The position numbers were made by a program, and so were the translations under genes. Positions 28,004 to 36,335 of a stretch of DNA of 64,000 nt are shown here, piece after piece. The number at the start of each line of letters is the position of its first letter. The stretch's first letter is position 1. Under the pieces are notes generated by a model. That model did not search any database, was not told the origin of the DNA, and was given only the letters and a program-made list of their open reading frames with translations. The stretch covers positions 62,001-126,000 of the forward strand of contig NZ_BAFK01000003.1 of NCBI RefSeq assembly GCF_000296695.1, written 5' to 3'. This DNA comes from Rheinheimera nanhaiensis E407-8 (GTDB lineage: Bacteria; Pseudomonadota; Gammaproteobacteria; Enterobacterales; Alteromonadaceae).

Positions 28004-28915
28004 ATGATTAAACAACGTACCATCGGCAAAACAGTCAGCTCCATTGGAGTGGGATTGCACAAAGGCGAAAAGGTTACGCTTACTCTCCGACCTGCGCCGG
28101 ATAACACGGGCATCGTGTTCCGTCGTGTTGATCTTGATCCTGTGGTCGATTTTAAGGTAGCGCCTGAGTTAGTGGGTGATACCGTGATGTGTACCTGTTT
28201 AATCAATGACAATGGCGTGCGGTTATCTACCACTGAACACCTGATGGCGGCCATTGCCGGTTTAGGTATCGACAACCTGGTGGTTGAAGTAGACGCCGCA
28301 GAAATTCCGATTATGGACGGCAGCGCCAACCCCTTTGTTTACCTGTTGCTGGAAGCCGGTGTTGCCGAGCAGCGCCTGGCGAAAAAGTTTATCCGCATTA
28401 AAAAGCATGTGCGGGTAGAAGATGGCGACAAATGGGCCGAATTTAAGCCGCATCACGGCTTTAAAATAGATTTTGCCATTGAATTTAACCACCCGGTGAT
28501 TGCAGAAACCACCCAGCATATGCAGATGGATTTCTCGGCCGCCGGTTTTATTAAAGACATCAGCCGCGCCCGTACCTTTGGCTTTTTGCATGAAGTAGAA
28601 TATCTGCGTGCCAACAACCTGGCGTTAGGCGGCAGTTTTGATAATGCCGTAGTGCTGGATGAGTACCGGGTATTAAACCAGGACGGCCTGCGCTACGAAG
28701 ATGAATTTATCAAACACAAAATCCTCGATGCGATTGGCGATCTGTATATGGCCGGTTACAGCATTTTAGGTGAGTTTAAAGCCTTTAAAACCGGCCATGC
28801 GCTGAATAACCAGCTGTTATGTGCCGTGTTGGCCGATCAGGCGAACTGGGAATTTGTCAGCTTTGAAGACAAAGCCGATATGCCGATTTCTTATCTGGCG
28901 CCGCAGCTGGCGTAA
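28004..28915 (+). CDS. lpxC: UDP-3-O-acyl-N-acetylglucosamine deacetylase LpxC
   Basis: LpxC is the zinc-dependent deacetylase that commits UDP-acyl-GlcNAc to lipid A synthesis. The zinc ligands His79 (TTEHLMAA), His238 and Asp242 (HKILDAIGD) fall at the same numbers as in E. coli, and the 303-residue length is within two residues. The catalytic Glu78 is present. Downstream of ftsZ, as in most gammaproteobacteria. Confidence 0.97.
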   Translation: MIKQRTIGKTVSSIGVGLHKGEKVTLTLRPAPDNTGIVFRRVDLDPVVDFKVAPELVGDTVMCTCLINDNGVRLSTTEHLMAAIAGLGIDNLVVEVDAAEIPIMDGSANPFVYLLLEAGVAEQRLAKKFIRIKKHVRVEDGDKWAEFKPHHGFKIDFAIEFNHPVIAETTQHMQMDFSAAGFIKDISRARTFGFLHEVEYLRANNLALGGSFDNAVVLDEYRVLNQDGLRYEDEFIKHKILDAIGDLYMAGYSILGEFKAFKTGHALNNQLLCAVLADQANWEFVSFEDKADMPISYLAPQLA

Positions 28916-28940
28916 TGCTCTATCTGCCTTTTCAAACACA

Positions 28941-28965
28941 AACCCGGTGATTACCGGGTTTTGTC
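28941..28965. terminator. Bidirectional terminator between lpxC and dciA
   Basis: AACCCGG (28941-28947) pairs with CCGGGTT (28954-28960) around a six-base loop, with T residues on the plus side and A residues mirroring this on the minus side. The dciA stop codon lies in the loop, so it can serve both convergent genes. Confidence 0.75.
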
Positions 28966-29424
28966 ATTTTTCGCGCCGGCATTTTCTGCCAGCTTTAACA
29001 GCGCTTGCGCCAGTGCGCCGTCGGTGCCGGCCGCCAGCTGACGCAGGCTGTCGGCTGCCTGTTCAGATAATTGCTTGCTGTTTGCTGCCGGTAGCTGCAC
29101 TTGGGGCCGGTTTATCTGGCCATTGGGCGAGGCTTCAATCTCAATGCCGGCTAAATCGGGCAAGATTTTTCGGCGAAAATTGTCTAGAATGGCGTCGCGC
29201 TGCATTTTTAGACGGGTCAGCCAGCTGGGTGAGGCACATAAGATAATAGCTCTGCCATCACGAATACAGCTAACCTGGCAAAAACTCAGTTGGTCCAGTT
29301 GCAATACCTCAGCTAATACCTGGTTTAACTGTTGCACCAGTTGCACTTGTTGCTGCTGCGACGCCAGCGGGCTGTGCGACAGCAGCTTACTGATATCCTG
29401 AGGTTTTTGCGTGTAACGGGTCAT
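28951..29424 (-). CDS. dciA: DciA-like replicative helicase loader/regulator (DUF721)
   Basis: DciA loads the replicative helicase DnaB onto DNA in bacteria that lack DnaC. The 157-residue protein has the DUF721 core: an N-terminal helix set (VQQLNQVLAEVLQLDQL) followed by the KH-like stretch CQVSCIRDGRAIILCASPSWLTRLKMQRDAILDNFRRK, and a C-terminal Gln/Ala-rich tail. The position between lpxC and secA, on the opposite strand, is where dciA is found in Vibrio- and Shewanella-type genomes; in E. coli secM occupies this interval. Family assignment is firm; helicase loading is by family knowledge. Confidence 0.85.
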   Translation of the reverse strand: MTRYTQKPQDISKLLSHSPLASQQQQVQLVQQLNQVLAEVLQLDQLSFCQVSCIRDGRAIILCASPSWLTRLKMQRDAILDNFRRKILPDLAGIEIEASPNGQINRPQVQLPAANSKQLSEQAADSLRQLAAGTDGALAQALLKLAENAGAKNDKTR

Positions 29425-29459
29425 GGTTAACTCCCGGCAGCAGTGAAACAGATAACGCA

Positions 29460-29495
29460 GTGTAACAGCTTGGCGCCGAAGCGAACATGTTACAC
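29460..29495. repeat. Inverted repeat in the dciA-secA divergent region
   Basis: GTGTAACA (29460-29467) and TGTTACAC (29488-29495) are perfect inverted arms separated by 20 bases, about 35-70 bases upstream of dciA and 130-160 upstream of secA. A regulator site is possible; the factor is unknown. Confidence 0.35.
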
Positions 29496-29621
29496 CTTGA
29501 AAGCATTAGCATAGGGCACCATATCTGGCGTAATATGCTTGCACAACAGCAATTTGATACTGGTAAGGCCAAAGGCCGCCGGGGCTGCCCTGCAGTTTTA
29601 ACTTAAAATGGTATTGGGATA

Positions 29622-32339
29622 ATGTTTGGAAAACTTTTTGCCAAATTATTTGGTAGCCGCAACGACCGCTTCTTAAAAAAACTAGAAAAACAGGTTCAGC
29701 ACATTAATAGCCTCGAGGCTGAGTTTGAAGCCTTATCCGATGACCAACTGAAGCAAAAAACCGCTGAATTTAAGCAGTTACTGGCCAGTGGCAGCAGCTT
29801 AGACGATATACTGCCGCAAGCCTTTGCTACTGTGCGTGAGGCCAGCAAGCGCGTATTTGGCATGCGCCATTTCGATGTGCAGTTAATCGGCGGTATGGTG
29901 CTGCATCAGGGCAAAATTTCTGAGATGCGTACCGGTGAAGGTAAAACCCTCACCGCAACCTTGCCGGCTTACTTAAACGCGTTAAGCGGTAAAGGTGTAC
30001 ATGTTATTACCGTGAACGATTACCTGGCCCGCCGCGACGCTCAAACCAACGCACCCTTATTTGGCTTTTTAGGTATGTCAGTCGGCGTTAACGTGCCTGG
30101 CATGGCGCACCCGGATAAGCAAAAAGCCTATCAGGCCGACATTACCTATGGCACTAACAATGAATTTGGCTTTGACTACCTGCGCGATAATATGGCGTTT
30201 TCACCGCAAGATCGGGTGCAGCGCGATCAGGCCTTTGCCATTATCGATGAAGTTGACTCAATCCTGATTGACGAAGCCCGTACGCCACTGATTATCTCTG
30301 GCCCGGCCGAAGACAGCTCTGAGTTATACAAACAAATCAACGTGCTGGTGCCTAGCCTGGTAAAACAGGAAAAAGAAGACGAAGAGGGCGCACACGGTGA
30401 TGGCCACTTTACGGTAGATGAAAAAGCCCGTCAGGTGTACTTAACCGAACAAGGCCAGATCAGAGTAGAAGAGATGCTGCGCGAAAAAGGCATGATTGGC
30501 GAGCACGATACCTTATTCTCTGCTGCTAACATTACCCTGCTGCACCACGTTTATGCTGCGCTGCGGGCCCATCAGCTGTTTAAGCGTGACGTCGATTACG
30601 TAGTAAAAGACGGCGAAATTGTCATTGTTGATGAGCACACCGGCCGTACCATGGAAGGCCGGCGCTGGTCTGAAGGTTTACACCAGGCAGTAGAAGCCAA
30701 AGAAGGGGTAAAAATTCAGAACGAAAACCAGACTCTGGCCTCTATTACCTTCCAGAATTACTTCCGCCTGTACGATAAACTGGCCGGTATGACAGGTACT
30801 GCTGATACTGAAGCCTTTGAGTTCCAGCAAATTTACGGCCTGGAAACCATAGTAGTGCCAACTAACCGGCCTATGGTACGTAACGATATGGCTGATTTAG
30901 TGTACTTAACGGCCGAAGATAAGTACCAGGCCATAATTGCCGACATCACTGCCACCCGCGATGCCGGCCGGCCGGTGCTGGTGGGTACAGCGTCTATTGA
31001 AAGCTCAGAGTACTTATCGGGCCTGCTGAACAAAGCCAAGATTAAACACCAGGTACTTAACGCCAAGTTCCACGCCAACGAAGCGCAAATTATCGCCCAG
31101 GCCGGTCAGCCGGGTACGGTAACCATTGCTACCAATATGGCAGGCCGCGGCACAGACATAGTGCTGGGTGGCAGCTTACAGGCTGAACTAGCGGCGCTTG
31201 GCGATGATGCGACCGAAGCGCAAAAAGCCAAAGTAAAAGCCGACTGGCAACAGCGCCACGACGCGGTTATCGCGGCCGGTGGTTTACATATTATTGGTAC
31301 TGAGCGGCATGAATCGCGCCGTATCGACAACCAGTTGCGTGGCCGCTCGGGCCGTCAGGGCGATCCGGGTTCAAGCCGGTTCTACCTGTCGCTGGACGAC
31401 GCGTTAATGCGTATTTTCGCTTCAGACCGTATGGCCGGCATGATGCGCCGCCTGGGTATGGAAAAAGGCGAAGCAATCGAACACCCCTGGGTCAGCCGCG
31501 CTATTGAAAACGCGCAGCGTAAAGTAGAAGCGCGTAACTTTGATATCCGTAAACAGCTGTTAGAGTTTGATGACGTTGCCAACGATCAGCGTAAAGTGGT
31601 GTACGAGCAGCGCAACGAGCTGTTAGACGCCACCGACATCAGCGAAACCATTAACGCTATCCGCGCCGACGTGGTTGACGGTGTGATAAGCCAGTATATT
31701 CCGCCGCAATCGCTGGATGAAATGTGGGATATTCCTGGCCTGGAGCAACGCTTAAAAGCTGACTTCTCGCTGGATTTGCCGATTGCCAGGTGGCTGGCAG
31801 ATGATAAAAAGCTGTTTGAAGAAAAGCTACGTGAGCGTATCGCCGAAGAGGTAGAGAAAGCTTACCAGTATAAAGAGCAAATGGTCGGGCCGCAGGTACT
31901 GCGTCAGTTTGAAAAAGCCATTATGCTGCAAAGCCTGGACACGCATTGGAAAGAGCACCTGGCAGCGATGGACCACCTGCGTCAGGGCATTAACCTGCGT
32001 GGTTACGCGCAGAAAAACCCGAAACAGGAATACAAGCGCGAAGCCTTTGAGCTGTTCTCCACCATGCTGGAAAACCTGAAAATTGACGTTATCGGCGTAT
32101 TAAGCCGGGTGCAGGTGCGGGCTGCAGAAGATGTGGAGGCGGTAGAAGAGCAGCGCCGTAAGGCTGATGCCGTGCCGCACGATTACCAGCACGCCGAAGC
32201 TGAGCATGTTGGCGGTGAAATTCCGGCAGGCATGCCTGCTGGCCCGGTATTTCGTGATCACGACAAGATAGGCCGTAATGATCCTTGCCCCTGCGGCTCG
32301 GGTAAAAAGTACAAACAATGTCACGGTAAACTGGTGTAA
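29622..32339 (+). CDS. secA: Preprotein translocase ATPase SecA
   Basis: SecA drives post-translational export through SecYEG. The 905-residue protein has the Walker A loop [13 protein letters not shown] (Lys108, same number as E. coli), the DEAD-like [18 protein letters not shown], the [10 protein letters not shown] motif, and the [15 protein letters not shown] segment. The C-terminal zinc-binding tail [13 protein letters not shown] binds SecB. No secM-like gene precedes it; the upstream neighbour is divergent dciA. Confidence 0.97.
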   Translation: MFGKLFAKLFGSRNDRFLKKLEKQVQHINSLEAEFEALSDDQLKQKTAEFKQLLASGSSLDDILPQAFATVREASKRVFGMRHFDVQLIGGMVLHQGKISEMRTGEGKTLTATLPAYLNALSGKGVHVITVNDYLARRDAQTNAPLFGFLGMSVGVNVPGMAHPDKQKAYQADITYGTNNEFGFDYLRDNMAFSPQDRVQRDQAFAIIDEVDSILIDEARTPLIISGPAEDSSELYKQINVLVPSLVKQEKEDEEGAHGDGHFTVDEKARQVYLTEQGQIRVEEMLREKGMIGEHDTLFSAANITLLHHVYAALRAHQLFKRDVDYVVKDGEIVIVDEHTGRTMEGRRWSEGLHQAVEAKEGVKIQNENQTLASITFQNYFRLYDKLAGMTGTADTEAFEFQQIYGLETIVVPTNRPMVRNDMADLVYLTAEDKYQAIIADITATRDAGRPVLVGTASIESSEYLSGLLNKAKIKHQVLNAKFHANEAQIIAQAGQPGTVTIATNMAGRGTDIVLGGSLQAELAALGDDATEAQKAKVKADWQQRHDAVIAAGGLHIIGTERHESRRIDNQLRGRSGRQGDPGSSRFYLSLDDALMRIFASDRMAGMMRRLGMEKGEAIEHPWVSRAIENAQRKVEARNFDIRKQLLEFDDVANDQRKVVYEQRNELLDATDISETINAIRADVVDGVISQYIPPQSLDEMWDIPGLEQRLKADFSLDLPIARWLADDKKLFEEKLRERIAEEVEKAYQYKEQMVGPQVLRQFEKAIMLQSLDTHWKEHLAAMDHLRQGINLRGYAQKNPKQEYKREAFELFSTMLENLKIDVIGVLSRVQVRAAEDVEAVEEQRRKADAVPHDYQHAEAEHVGGEIPAGMPAGPVFRDHDKIGRNDPCPCGSGKKYKQCHGKLV

Positions 32340-32357
32340 CGCCAATCGTGATAAGAC

Positions 32358-32386
32358 AAAGTCAGCTCAGGCTGGCTTTGTTGTTT
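32358..32386 (+). terminator. Probable terminator of secA
   Basis: AAAGTCAGC (32358-32366) pairs with GCTGGCTTT (32371-32379) with one G-U pair around TCAG, followed by a modest GTTGTTT tract. Some read-through into mutT is likely. Confidence 0.55.
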
Positions 32387-32397
32387 CTGGGGGAAGT

Positions 32398-32814
32398 ATG
32401 ACTAATAAAGTAGTGCATGTTGCGGTGGGTGTGATAGTGCGTGGCGAGCAGATTTTGCTGGCATTACGCGGCAGTAAGCAGCATCAGGGCGGCAAATGGG
32501 AGTTTCCCGGCGGTAAGGTAGAAAGCGGTGAAACGGTGCCGCAAGCGCTGGCGCGCGAGCTGTTAGAGGAAGTGGCTATTGAGGTCACGCAAAGCAGTGC
32601 CTTTATGCAGCTGGAGTATGCCTATCCGGAAAAAACCGTGCTGCTGGATATCTATCTGGTTAGCGCCTTTAACGGCGAGCCACACGGCCGCGAAGGCCAG
32701 CCACTGCGCTGGGTGGATGTGAATGCGCTTGATAGCATCGAGTTCCCCGATGCGAATCAGCCAATAGTCGAGCGCATTCAGCAGTATTTTGCCACTCAGA
32801 CTATAAATGACTAG
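32398..32814 (+). CDS. mutT: 8-oxo-dGTP diphosphatase MutT-like Nudix hydrolase
   Basis: MutT removes 8-oxo-dGTP from the nucleotide pool. From the ATG at 32398 (GGGGGAAG upstream) the protein is 138 residues. The Nudix box runs from GGKVESGETVPQALARELLEEVAI; all acidic residues and the Arg are in place, but the usual Gly before the last hydrophobic residue is Ala (EEVAI instead of EEVGI). The position right after secA is the conserved mutT place. An in-frame extension back into secA is rejected. Confidence 0.92.
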   Translation: MTNKVVHVAVGVIVRGEQILLALRGSKQHQGGKWEFPGGKVESGETVPQALARELLEEVAIEVTQSSAFMQLEYAYPEKTVLLDIYLVSAFNGEPHGREGQPLRWVDVNALDSIEFPDANQPIVERIQQYFATQTIND

Positions 32815-32819
32815 TTAAT

Positions 32820-33227
32820 ATGACCAGCTTGTTATTGCCGTTGGTTCTTGTTTTACCTTTGCTGATAGTTGGCTATCAGTGGTACAAGGAGGAATTCCAA
32901 TTTAGCCGTAAGGCTTTGTCCTATTGGCAGATTTTTTTATTGGGCTGCTTTATTGGCTACACTGCCTATTGTTTGCTCAGTGGTGTGGAGCCAACAATCC
33001 AACAATTAGGGGATCAGGGGAATAAAGCAGGGCGCGCCTTATCATTCAGCGGATTGTGGAGTTTCGTACTGCCGGGGTTAATTGCCCCGCTTATTGTTTT
33101 TCCCAGAGAAACTTTGCTGTATTTACTCCGGCAGCCTAAAGCAGGAAATATAGAAACATTTGGTTTAGCCATTTTAGGCTGGGTATTGCTGCTATCTATA
33201 CTACTAAGGCACCTACTAGTTATCTAA
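32820..33227 (+). CDS. Small multi-pass membrane protein, function unknown
   Basis: I do not recognise this 135-residue protein. It has three to four predicted membrane segments (about residues 3-19, 40-56, 80-98 and 113-133) separated by short polar loops, including KEEFQFSRKA and RQPKAGN. There is little ribosome-site signal before the ATG, which lies five bases after the mutT stop, so it may depend on translation of mutT. Its 3' end overlaps the next gene, on the minus strand, by 12 bases. Confidence 0.6.
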   Translation: MTSLLLPLVLVLPLLIVGYQWYKEEFQFSRKALSYWQIFLLGCFIGYTAYCLLSGVEPTIQQLGDQGNKAGRALSFSGLWSFVLPGLIAPLIVFPRETLLYLLRQPKAGNIETFGLAILGWVLLLSILLRHLLVI

Positions 33228-33716
33228 TGCTGGCCAGATTAACTCTTGTAGTTTTACACCATCAAAAGGTGCATGTAGCGAGCTTATTGATTCAAGACGT
33301 TCTCTGACATCTAAGGGTAACTTCATATAATCAAGTTTGATTTCTAGTTCGATGAGATGAAAGTTATCTTCTTTTTGCTGCCTAATAAAACGTGAAACTT
33401 CTTCGCTTTTTACGGAAGCATTCAACCTCTCGAGTAAAACCAGAGTTTCGATGTAGTTTAATTTAGTCTCAGAGACACACTTAAGAAATGCCCTTTGCTC
33501 TAAGTATGGAACAATAGCTTCTGAATAAGGAATCTTCGTTAACAAATTGAGCTCAGTCGAAGTTAACGATATTTCAGTTTTCCTCTGCTGCAGACAGTAT
33601 TCCGTTGCTGTTTCATATGCAGCCTGAGTGGTTTGAGCGTATGAAAATGCCTCGGTAATATCTGAAGCATTTAAGCCATATGGCAGTAAAGTGATAGCAA
33701 TGAGTAGTTTATTCAT
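33216..33716 (-). CDS. Unrecognised secreted protein, second gene of an AT-rich pair
   Basis: No family is recognised. From the ATG at 33716 (AAGGA upstream; an in-frame GTG opens two codons earlier) the protein is about 166 residues with a signal peptide MNKLLIAITLLPYGLNA. The mature part is helical, with two cysteines (TEYCLQQ and FLKCVSE) that could form a disulfide in the periplasm. It overlaps the stop of the preceding minus-strand gene by eight bases, so the two are translationally coupled. Base composition is visibly more AT-rich than the flanking core genes. Confidence 0.6.
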   Translation of the reverse strand: MNKLLIAITLLPYGLNASDITEAFSYAQTTQAAYETATEYCLQQRKTEISLTSTELNLLTKIPYSEAIVPYLEQRAFLKCVSETKLNYIETLVLLERLNASVKSEEVSRFIRQQKEDNFHLIELEIKLDYMKLPLDVRERLESISSLHAPFDGVKLQELIWPALDN

Positions 33717-34116
33717 AGCCACATCCTTGATAAACCGCTTTCCAAAATTGTCTTTCTTTTACTGATAAAGACGGCTTCTGTGTTTGTCTTAATGCGACTG
33801 ATTCAATTTGACGACGTTTTACAGCACCAAGCCCTTTTACAGACTCAAAGAAGACGTCCCAATTAGTGGAATAAATAGCATAACCAGACTGAGCGGAATC
33901 AGAAGATGCCAGTTTGAAAGCCAGTGTCCCCTCAAGTTGCTGTGCTCCGGAGCCTGAGGCACCTGTGCGACTAGCGCCACCAAAAATTGACCATAACTGA
34001 CCGAGCAACAAAAATTTGCTACCCAGTTTTTCGAGTGAGCCGAGACGTTCAATTTCTTTAACTGCTTCCAAGCTGCTTTGGCTAAGTTGCAAATTCACAA
34101 TTGTCGGGCAATTCAT
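33709..34116 (-). CDS. Unrecognised cytoplasmic protein, first gene of an AT-rich pair
   Basis: This 135-residue protein matches no family I know. It lacks a signal peptide, has a Gly/Ser-rich stretch (GGASRTGASGSGAQQ) near residue 47 and a basic C-terminal half (GAVKRRQIESVALRQTQKPSLSVKERQFWK). A clear promoter with an overlapping palindrome lies directly upstream, and an AAGGATAGG ribosome site lies inside one arm of that palindrome. With the downstream secreted protein it forms a two-gene AT-rich unit between mutT and yacG, which suggests acquisition by transfer. Confidence 0.6.
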   Translation of the reverse strand: MNCPTIVNLQLSQSSLEAVKEIERLGSLEKLGSKFLLLGQLWSIFGGASRTGASGSGAQQLEGTLAFKLASSDSAQSGYAIYSTNWDVFFESVKGLGAVKRRQIESVALRQTQKPSLSVKERQFWKAVYQGCGYE

Positions 34117-34123
34117 AACAAAC

Positions 34124-34151
34124 CTATCCTTGTTTAAAGAGGTAAGGATAG
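34124..34151. repeat. Perfect inverted repeat across promoter and ribosome site of the AT-rich pair
   Basis: CTATCCTT (34124-34131) and AAGGATAG (34144-34151) are perfect eight-base arms with a 12-base loop. One arm overlaps the -10 and the other contains the AAGGATAGG ribosome site of the minus-strand gene starting at 34116. It could be an operator for autoregulation or, if transcription began further upstream, a hairpin hiding the ribosome site. Confidence 0.5.
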
Positions 34152-34173
34152 TGTTTTGTGTATCGATTGTAAA
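34145..34173 (-). promoter_or_regulatory. Candidate promoter of the AT-rich gene pair
   Basis: On the minus strand TTTACA (34168-34173) and TATCCT (34145-34150) are separated by 17 bases, about 30 bases before the ATG at 34116. The -35 abuts the yacG stop codon. Confidence 0.55.
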
Positions 34174-34404
34174 TTAATTGTTTTTGAAAAAGTCGTTATC
34201 CTGGGCGATAAATTCCTGCTCCAGCTCGGCCAGATATTCTTCTGATAGTGCAGCGTCAATTGGCGCTTTATCAGGTATGCGGTGGTTTTCTGCAGCCCAG
34301 TCGCCAAGGTCAATCAGTTTGCAGCGCTCAGAGCAAAATGGCCGAAAGGGTGAAGCGGCGCTCCATTCAACGGCGTTGTCACAGGTAGGGCAGTTTACTT
34401 TCAT
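34174..34404 (-). CDS. yacG: DNA gyrase inhibitor YacG (zinc-binding)
   Basis: YacG is a small zinc protein that binds GyrB and inhibits gyrase in E. coli. From the ATG at 34404, with AAGGAG upstream, it has 76 residues. The four zinc cysteines are in CPTC (residues 5 and 8) and FCSERC, followed by [15 protein letters not shown], the family signature. In E. coli it follows coaE and zapD; here the upstream neighbour is hsp20, so it has been separated from those partners. It still faces mutT tail to tail, across the inserted genes. Confidence 0.9.
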   Translation of the reverse strand: MKVNCPTCDNAVEWSAASPFRPFCSERCKLIDLGDWAAENHRIPDKAPIDAALSEEYLAELEQEFIAQDNDFFKNN

Positions 34405-34509
34405 TGGTGGCAGTCTCCTTAGTGCGGCCATTCTAGCAACCCAGGCCCCGAGTTACCAATACCTGGATGCGCAAGATGGGGATTCTGCACTTGGCGTGTG
34501 ACAACGCAG

Positions 34510-34530
34510 CCGCCCGCTGTAAACGGGCGG
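34510..34530. terminator. GC-rich hairpin after hsp20
   Basis: CCGCCCG (34510-34516) pairs with CGGGCGG (34524-34530) around a seven-base loop, 17 bases after the hsp20 stop. There is no T-run on either strand, so it is a weak or factor-dependent terminator at best. Confidence 0.4.
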
Positions 34531-34546
34531 TTGTCGGCAAAGAAGG

Positions 34547-34969
34547 CTAACTGATACTGATTTTACGACTGGGGGCTTCGGTAGCGGCTTTTTTCGGTGC
34601 TTTAATGCTGAGCAGGCCGTCTTTAAAGCTGGCGCTGATATCGTTTTCATGCACGGCATCGCCCACAGTAAAGCTGCGCATTATTTTGCCGTAGCGGCGC
34701 TCCTGACGAATTAGCTTGCCATCTTTCTCTTCTTTATCTTCCTGTTTTATTTCGGCTTCAAGCGTTAATACGCCACGCTCCAGGCTGATATGAATATCGT
34801 CTTTTTTCACGCCGGGTAATTCCGCCGTGATTTGGTAATGGTCTTTATTGTCTTTAATATCGACTTTAGGCGCAAAAAACTCGGTATCGTTGCTTTTCCA
34901 CGCAGTGGGCGCAAAGAAGTTATCGAACAGGCTGTCAAAGTCGAAACGGTTACGCGGTAACAGGCTCAT
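34547..34969 (-). CDS. Hsp20-family small heat shock protein
   Basis: The 140-residue protein has a short N-terminal arm (RNRFDFDSLFDNFF), an alpha-crystallin domain (KVDIKDNKDHYQITAELPGVKKDDIHISLE...GVLTLEAE...SFKDGLLSIKAPKK) and a C-terminal I-x-I-type tail (RKISIS). Such chaperones hold unfolding proteins. The ATG follows AAGGAGA. Upstream, an FNR/Anr-like box TTGATC-CAGC-TCAA replaces an obvious heat-shock promoter, hinting at low-oxygen control. It is divergent from sixA. Confidence 0.92.
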   Translation of the reverse strand: MSLLPRNRFDFDSLFDNFFAPTAWKSNDTEFFAPKVDIKDNKDHYQITAELPGVKKDDIHISLERGVLTLEAEIKQEDKEEKDGKLIRQERRYGKIMRSFTVGDAVHENDISASFKDGLLSIKAPKKAATEAPSRKISIS

Positions 34970-35033
34970 GATGGTCTCCTTTGGTTAAGTTCACTACAGC
35001 GAAATAACCTTAGTTCAGCGGTAACCCGGGTAA

Positions 35034-35047
35034 TTGAGCTGGATCAA
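35034..35047. promoter_or_regulatory. FNR/Anr-like box between hsp20 and sixA
   Basis: The sequence TTGAGCTGGATCAA matches the FNR/Anr consensus TTGAT-N4-ATCAA at nine of ten defined positions. It is centred about 71 bases upstream of the hsp20 ATG, a workable activator position, and about 80 bases upstream of sixA. Confidence 0.5.
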
Positions 35048-35121
35048 GAATTGGTGTGATGTTGAAAAGCCTGCCTACAATGTCATAAATATGCCTTACA
35101 ACGCTGCTATAACTGCGCGCT

Positions 35122-35604
35122 ATGAATAAATTCCTCTATTTTCTGCGTCATGCTACTGCTGAAGTGATCCGGCCTAATCACCTGGATATCGACCGCTGCC
35201 TGATAGAAAAAGGCCGGCTGCAGGCACGCAGGGTCGCTGACTTTATGCAGCGGCAAAACCTGAATATGCAGCAGGTGTTTACCTGCCCATACCCGCGCGC
35301 AGTGCAAACGGCGGCAATAGTGTGTAAGAATGCCGGTTTTGCCGCTGCCACTGAGCAGCCCTGGTTGGCGCTGGAAACCCCTGTTGCACAAGCTATAGCG
35401 CAGCTGCAGCTGTTATGGCCGACATTACCTGAGCATACCTTGCTGGTTGGCCATGAGCCGGATTTCTCACTGCTGATTAGCCGTTTGCTGGGTACTGACA
35501 TGCCGGTGATTAATATTCGTAAAGCGTCGCTGAGCTGTATCAGTATCAGTGAAGATCTGGCACAGGCTGAACTACAGTGGTCAGTACCAGCACGTTTTAT
35601 GTAA
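35122..35604 (+). CDS. sixA: Phosphohistidine phosphatase SixA
   Basis: SixA removes phosphate from histidine in phosphotransfer proteins (ArcB and the nitrogen PTS in E. coli). The 160-residue histidine-phosphatase protein has the catalytic RHA motif LRHATAE (His10) and the second histidine His111 in LLVGHEPDFS. Residues 56-63 (CPYPRAVQTA) supply the conserved Arg. A TATAAC element lies only nine bases before the ATG, so the leader may be very short. Confidence 0.88.
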   Translation: MNKFLYFLRHATAEVIRPNHLDIDRCLIEKGRLQARRVADFMQRQNLNMQQVFTCPYPRAVQTAAIVCKNAGFAAATEQPWLALETPVAQAIAQLQLLWPTLPEHTLLVGHEPDFSLLISRLLGTDMPVINIRKASLSCISISEDLAQAELQWSVPARFM

Positions 35605-35613
35605 GGAGTTTAT

Positions 35614-35644
35614 AAAAAGTGCCGAAATCTGAATAGATTTCGGC
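35614..35644 (-). terminator. Terminator of the outer-membrane barrel gene
   Basis: GCCGAAATCT (35621-35630) pairs perfectly with AGATTTCGGC (35635-35644) around GAAT. Reading the minus strand, the hairpin is followed by ACTTTTTAT, so it terminates the gene at 35656-36231; it lies 16 bases after sixA and may also end that transcript. Confidence 0.75.
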
Positions 35645-35655
35645 ATGGGGCGAAC

Positions 35656-36231
35656 TTAGAAGTAGTAATTTACGCCAACAGATAAATTATTCGCTTCCAG
35701 CTTGAATGAGTAAGGGCCATCACGGAATGTTTCGTCCGGCAGCATGACATATTCCACATTCACAGCAACGTTATTAGCAAAACGGAACTCGCCGCCGATA
35801 CCTAATGCCAGGCCGGTTAATGAATCTTTCTCTGAGAATGAATAAGATGGGCCTGTCTCTTTATATTCAAATTCAGTTTTGCTGTATCCTGCCAGTGCGA
35901 ATACAGAGAACTCGCTCGACAGTTGGTAGCGTGCCTTGGCAACTAACATTGTCTGCAGGTTCACACCAAAGCTTTCTTTATAACCATCTTCAGAGAATGA
36001 CTTGTCGTTGATACCAGTACCCAGACGGGCTTCAACAGCGAAGTAGTCATTGAATTGATAACCGGCTAATGCACTTAAGCTGCCAAAATCAACTGAAACG
36101 GAGTAACCACTGTCTTTTTCTTCCAGCGTGGTTTTATTGTACTGACCGCCCACATAAAAGTTTTGTGTATCGGCTTGCACAGCGAAAACACTACTTAAGG
36201 CAACGGCTACCAGCATTTTTTTAAACGACAT
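35656..36231 (-). CDS. Small outer-membrane beta-barrel protein (OmpA-like/porin-family)
   Basis: The 191-residue protein has a signal peptide (MSFKKMLVAVALSSVFAVQA) and alternating polar/hydrophobic strands typical of an eight-stranded barrel: FYVGGQYNKT, FGSLSALAGYQFNDYFAVEARLG, LALGIGGEFRFANNVAVNVEYVML. It ends VGVNYYF with the terminal Phe recognised by the BAM complex. Substrate or role cannot be read from sequence. It stands alone with its own terminator. Confidence 0.8.
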   Translation of the reverse strand: MSFKKMLVAVALSSVFAVQADTQNFYVGGQYNKTTLEEKDSGYSVSVDFGSLSALAGYQFNDYFAVEARLGTGINDKSFSEDGYKESFGVNLQTMLVAKARYQLSSEFSVFALAGYSKTEFEYKETGPSYSFSEKDSLTGLALGIGGEFRFANNVAVNVEYVMLPDETFRDGPYSFKLEANNLSVGVNYYF

Positions 36232-36335
36232 AAAACATCCTATTTTATTTAATTAACTGCAAAATGCGCGCGCAGTTATATCTGAAACAATTTTGTTGGT
36301 AAAGTGTTTTTATTAGGTATGGTTAAAGCGCGGTT

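Noticed and set aside
29425-29621. Possible secM-like leader before secA
   Set aside because: No open frame with a signal peptide and arrest-like tail is present between dciA and secA.
35034-35060. Sigma-32 heat-shock promoter at hsp20
   Set aside because: CTTGATC and CCCGGGTT are present at roughly suitable spacing, but the -10 match is poor; the FNR-like box explains the same bases better.
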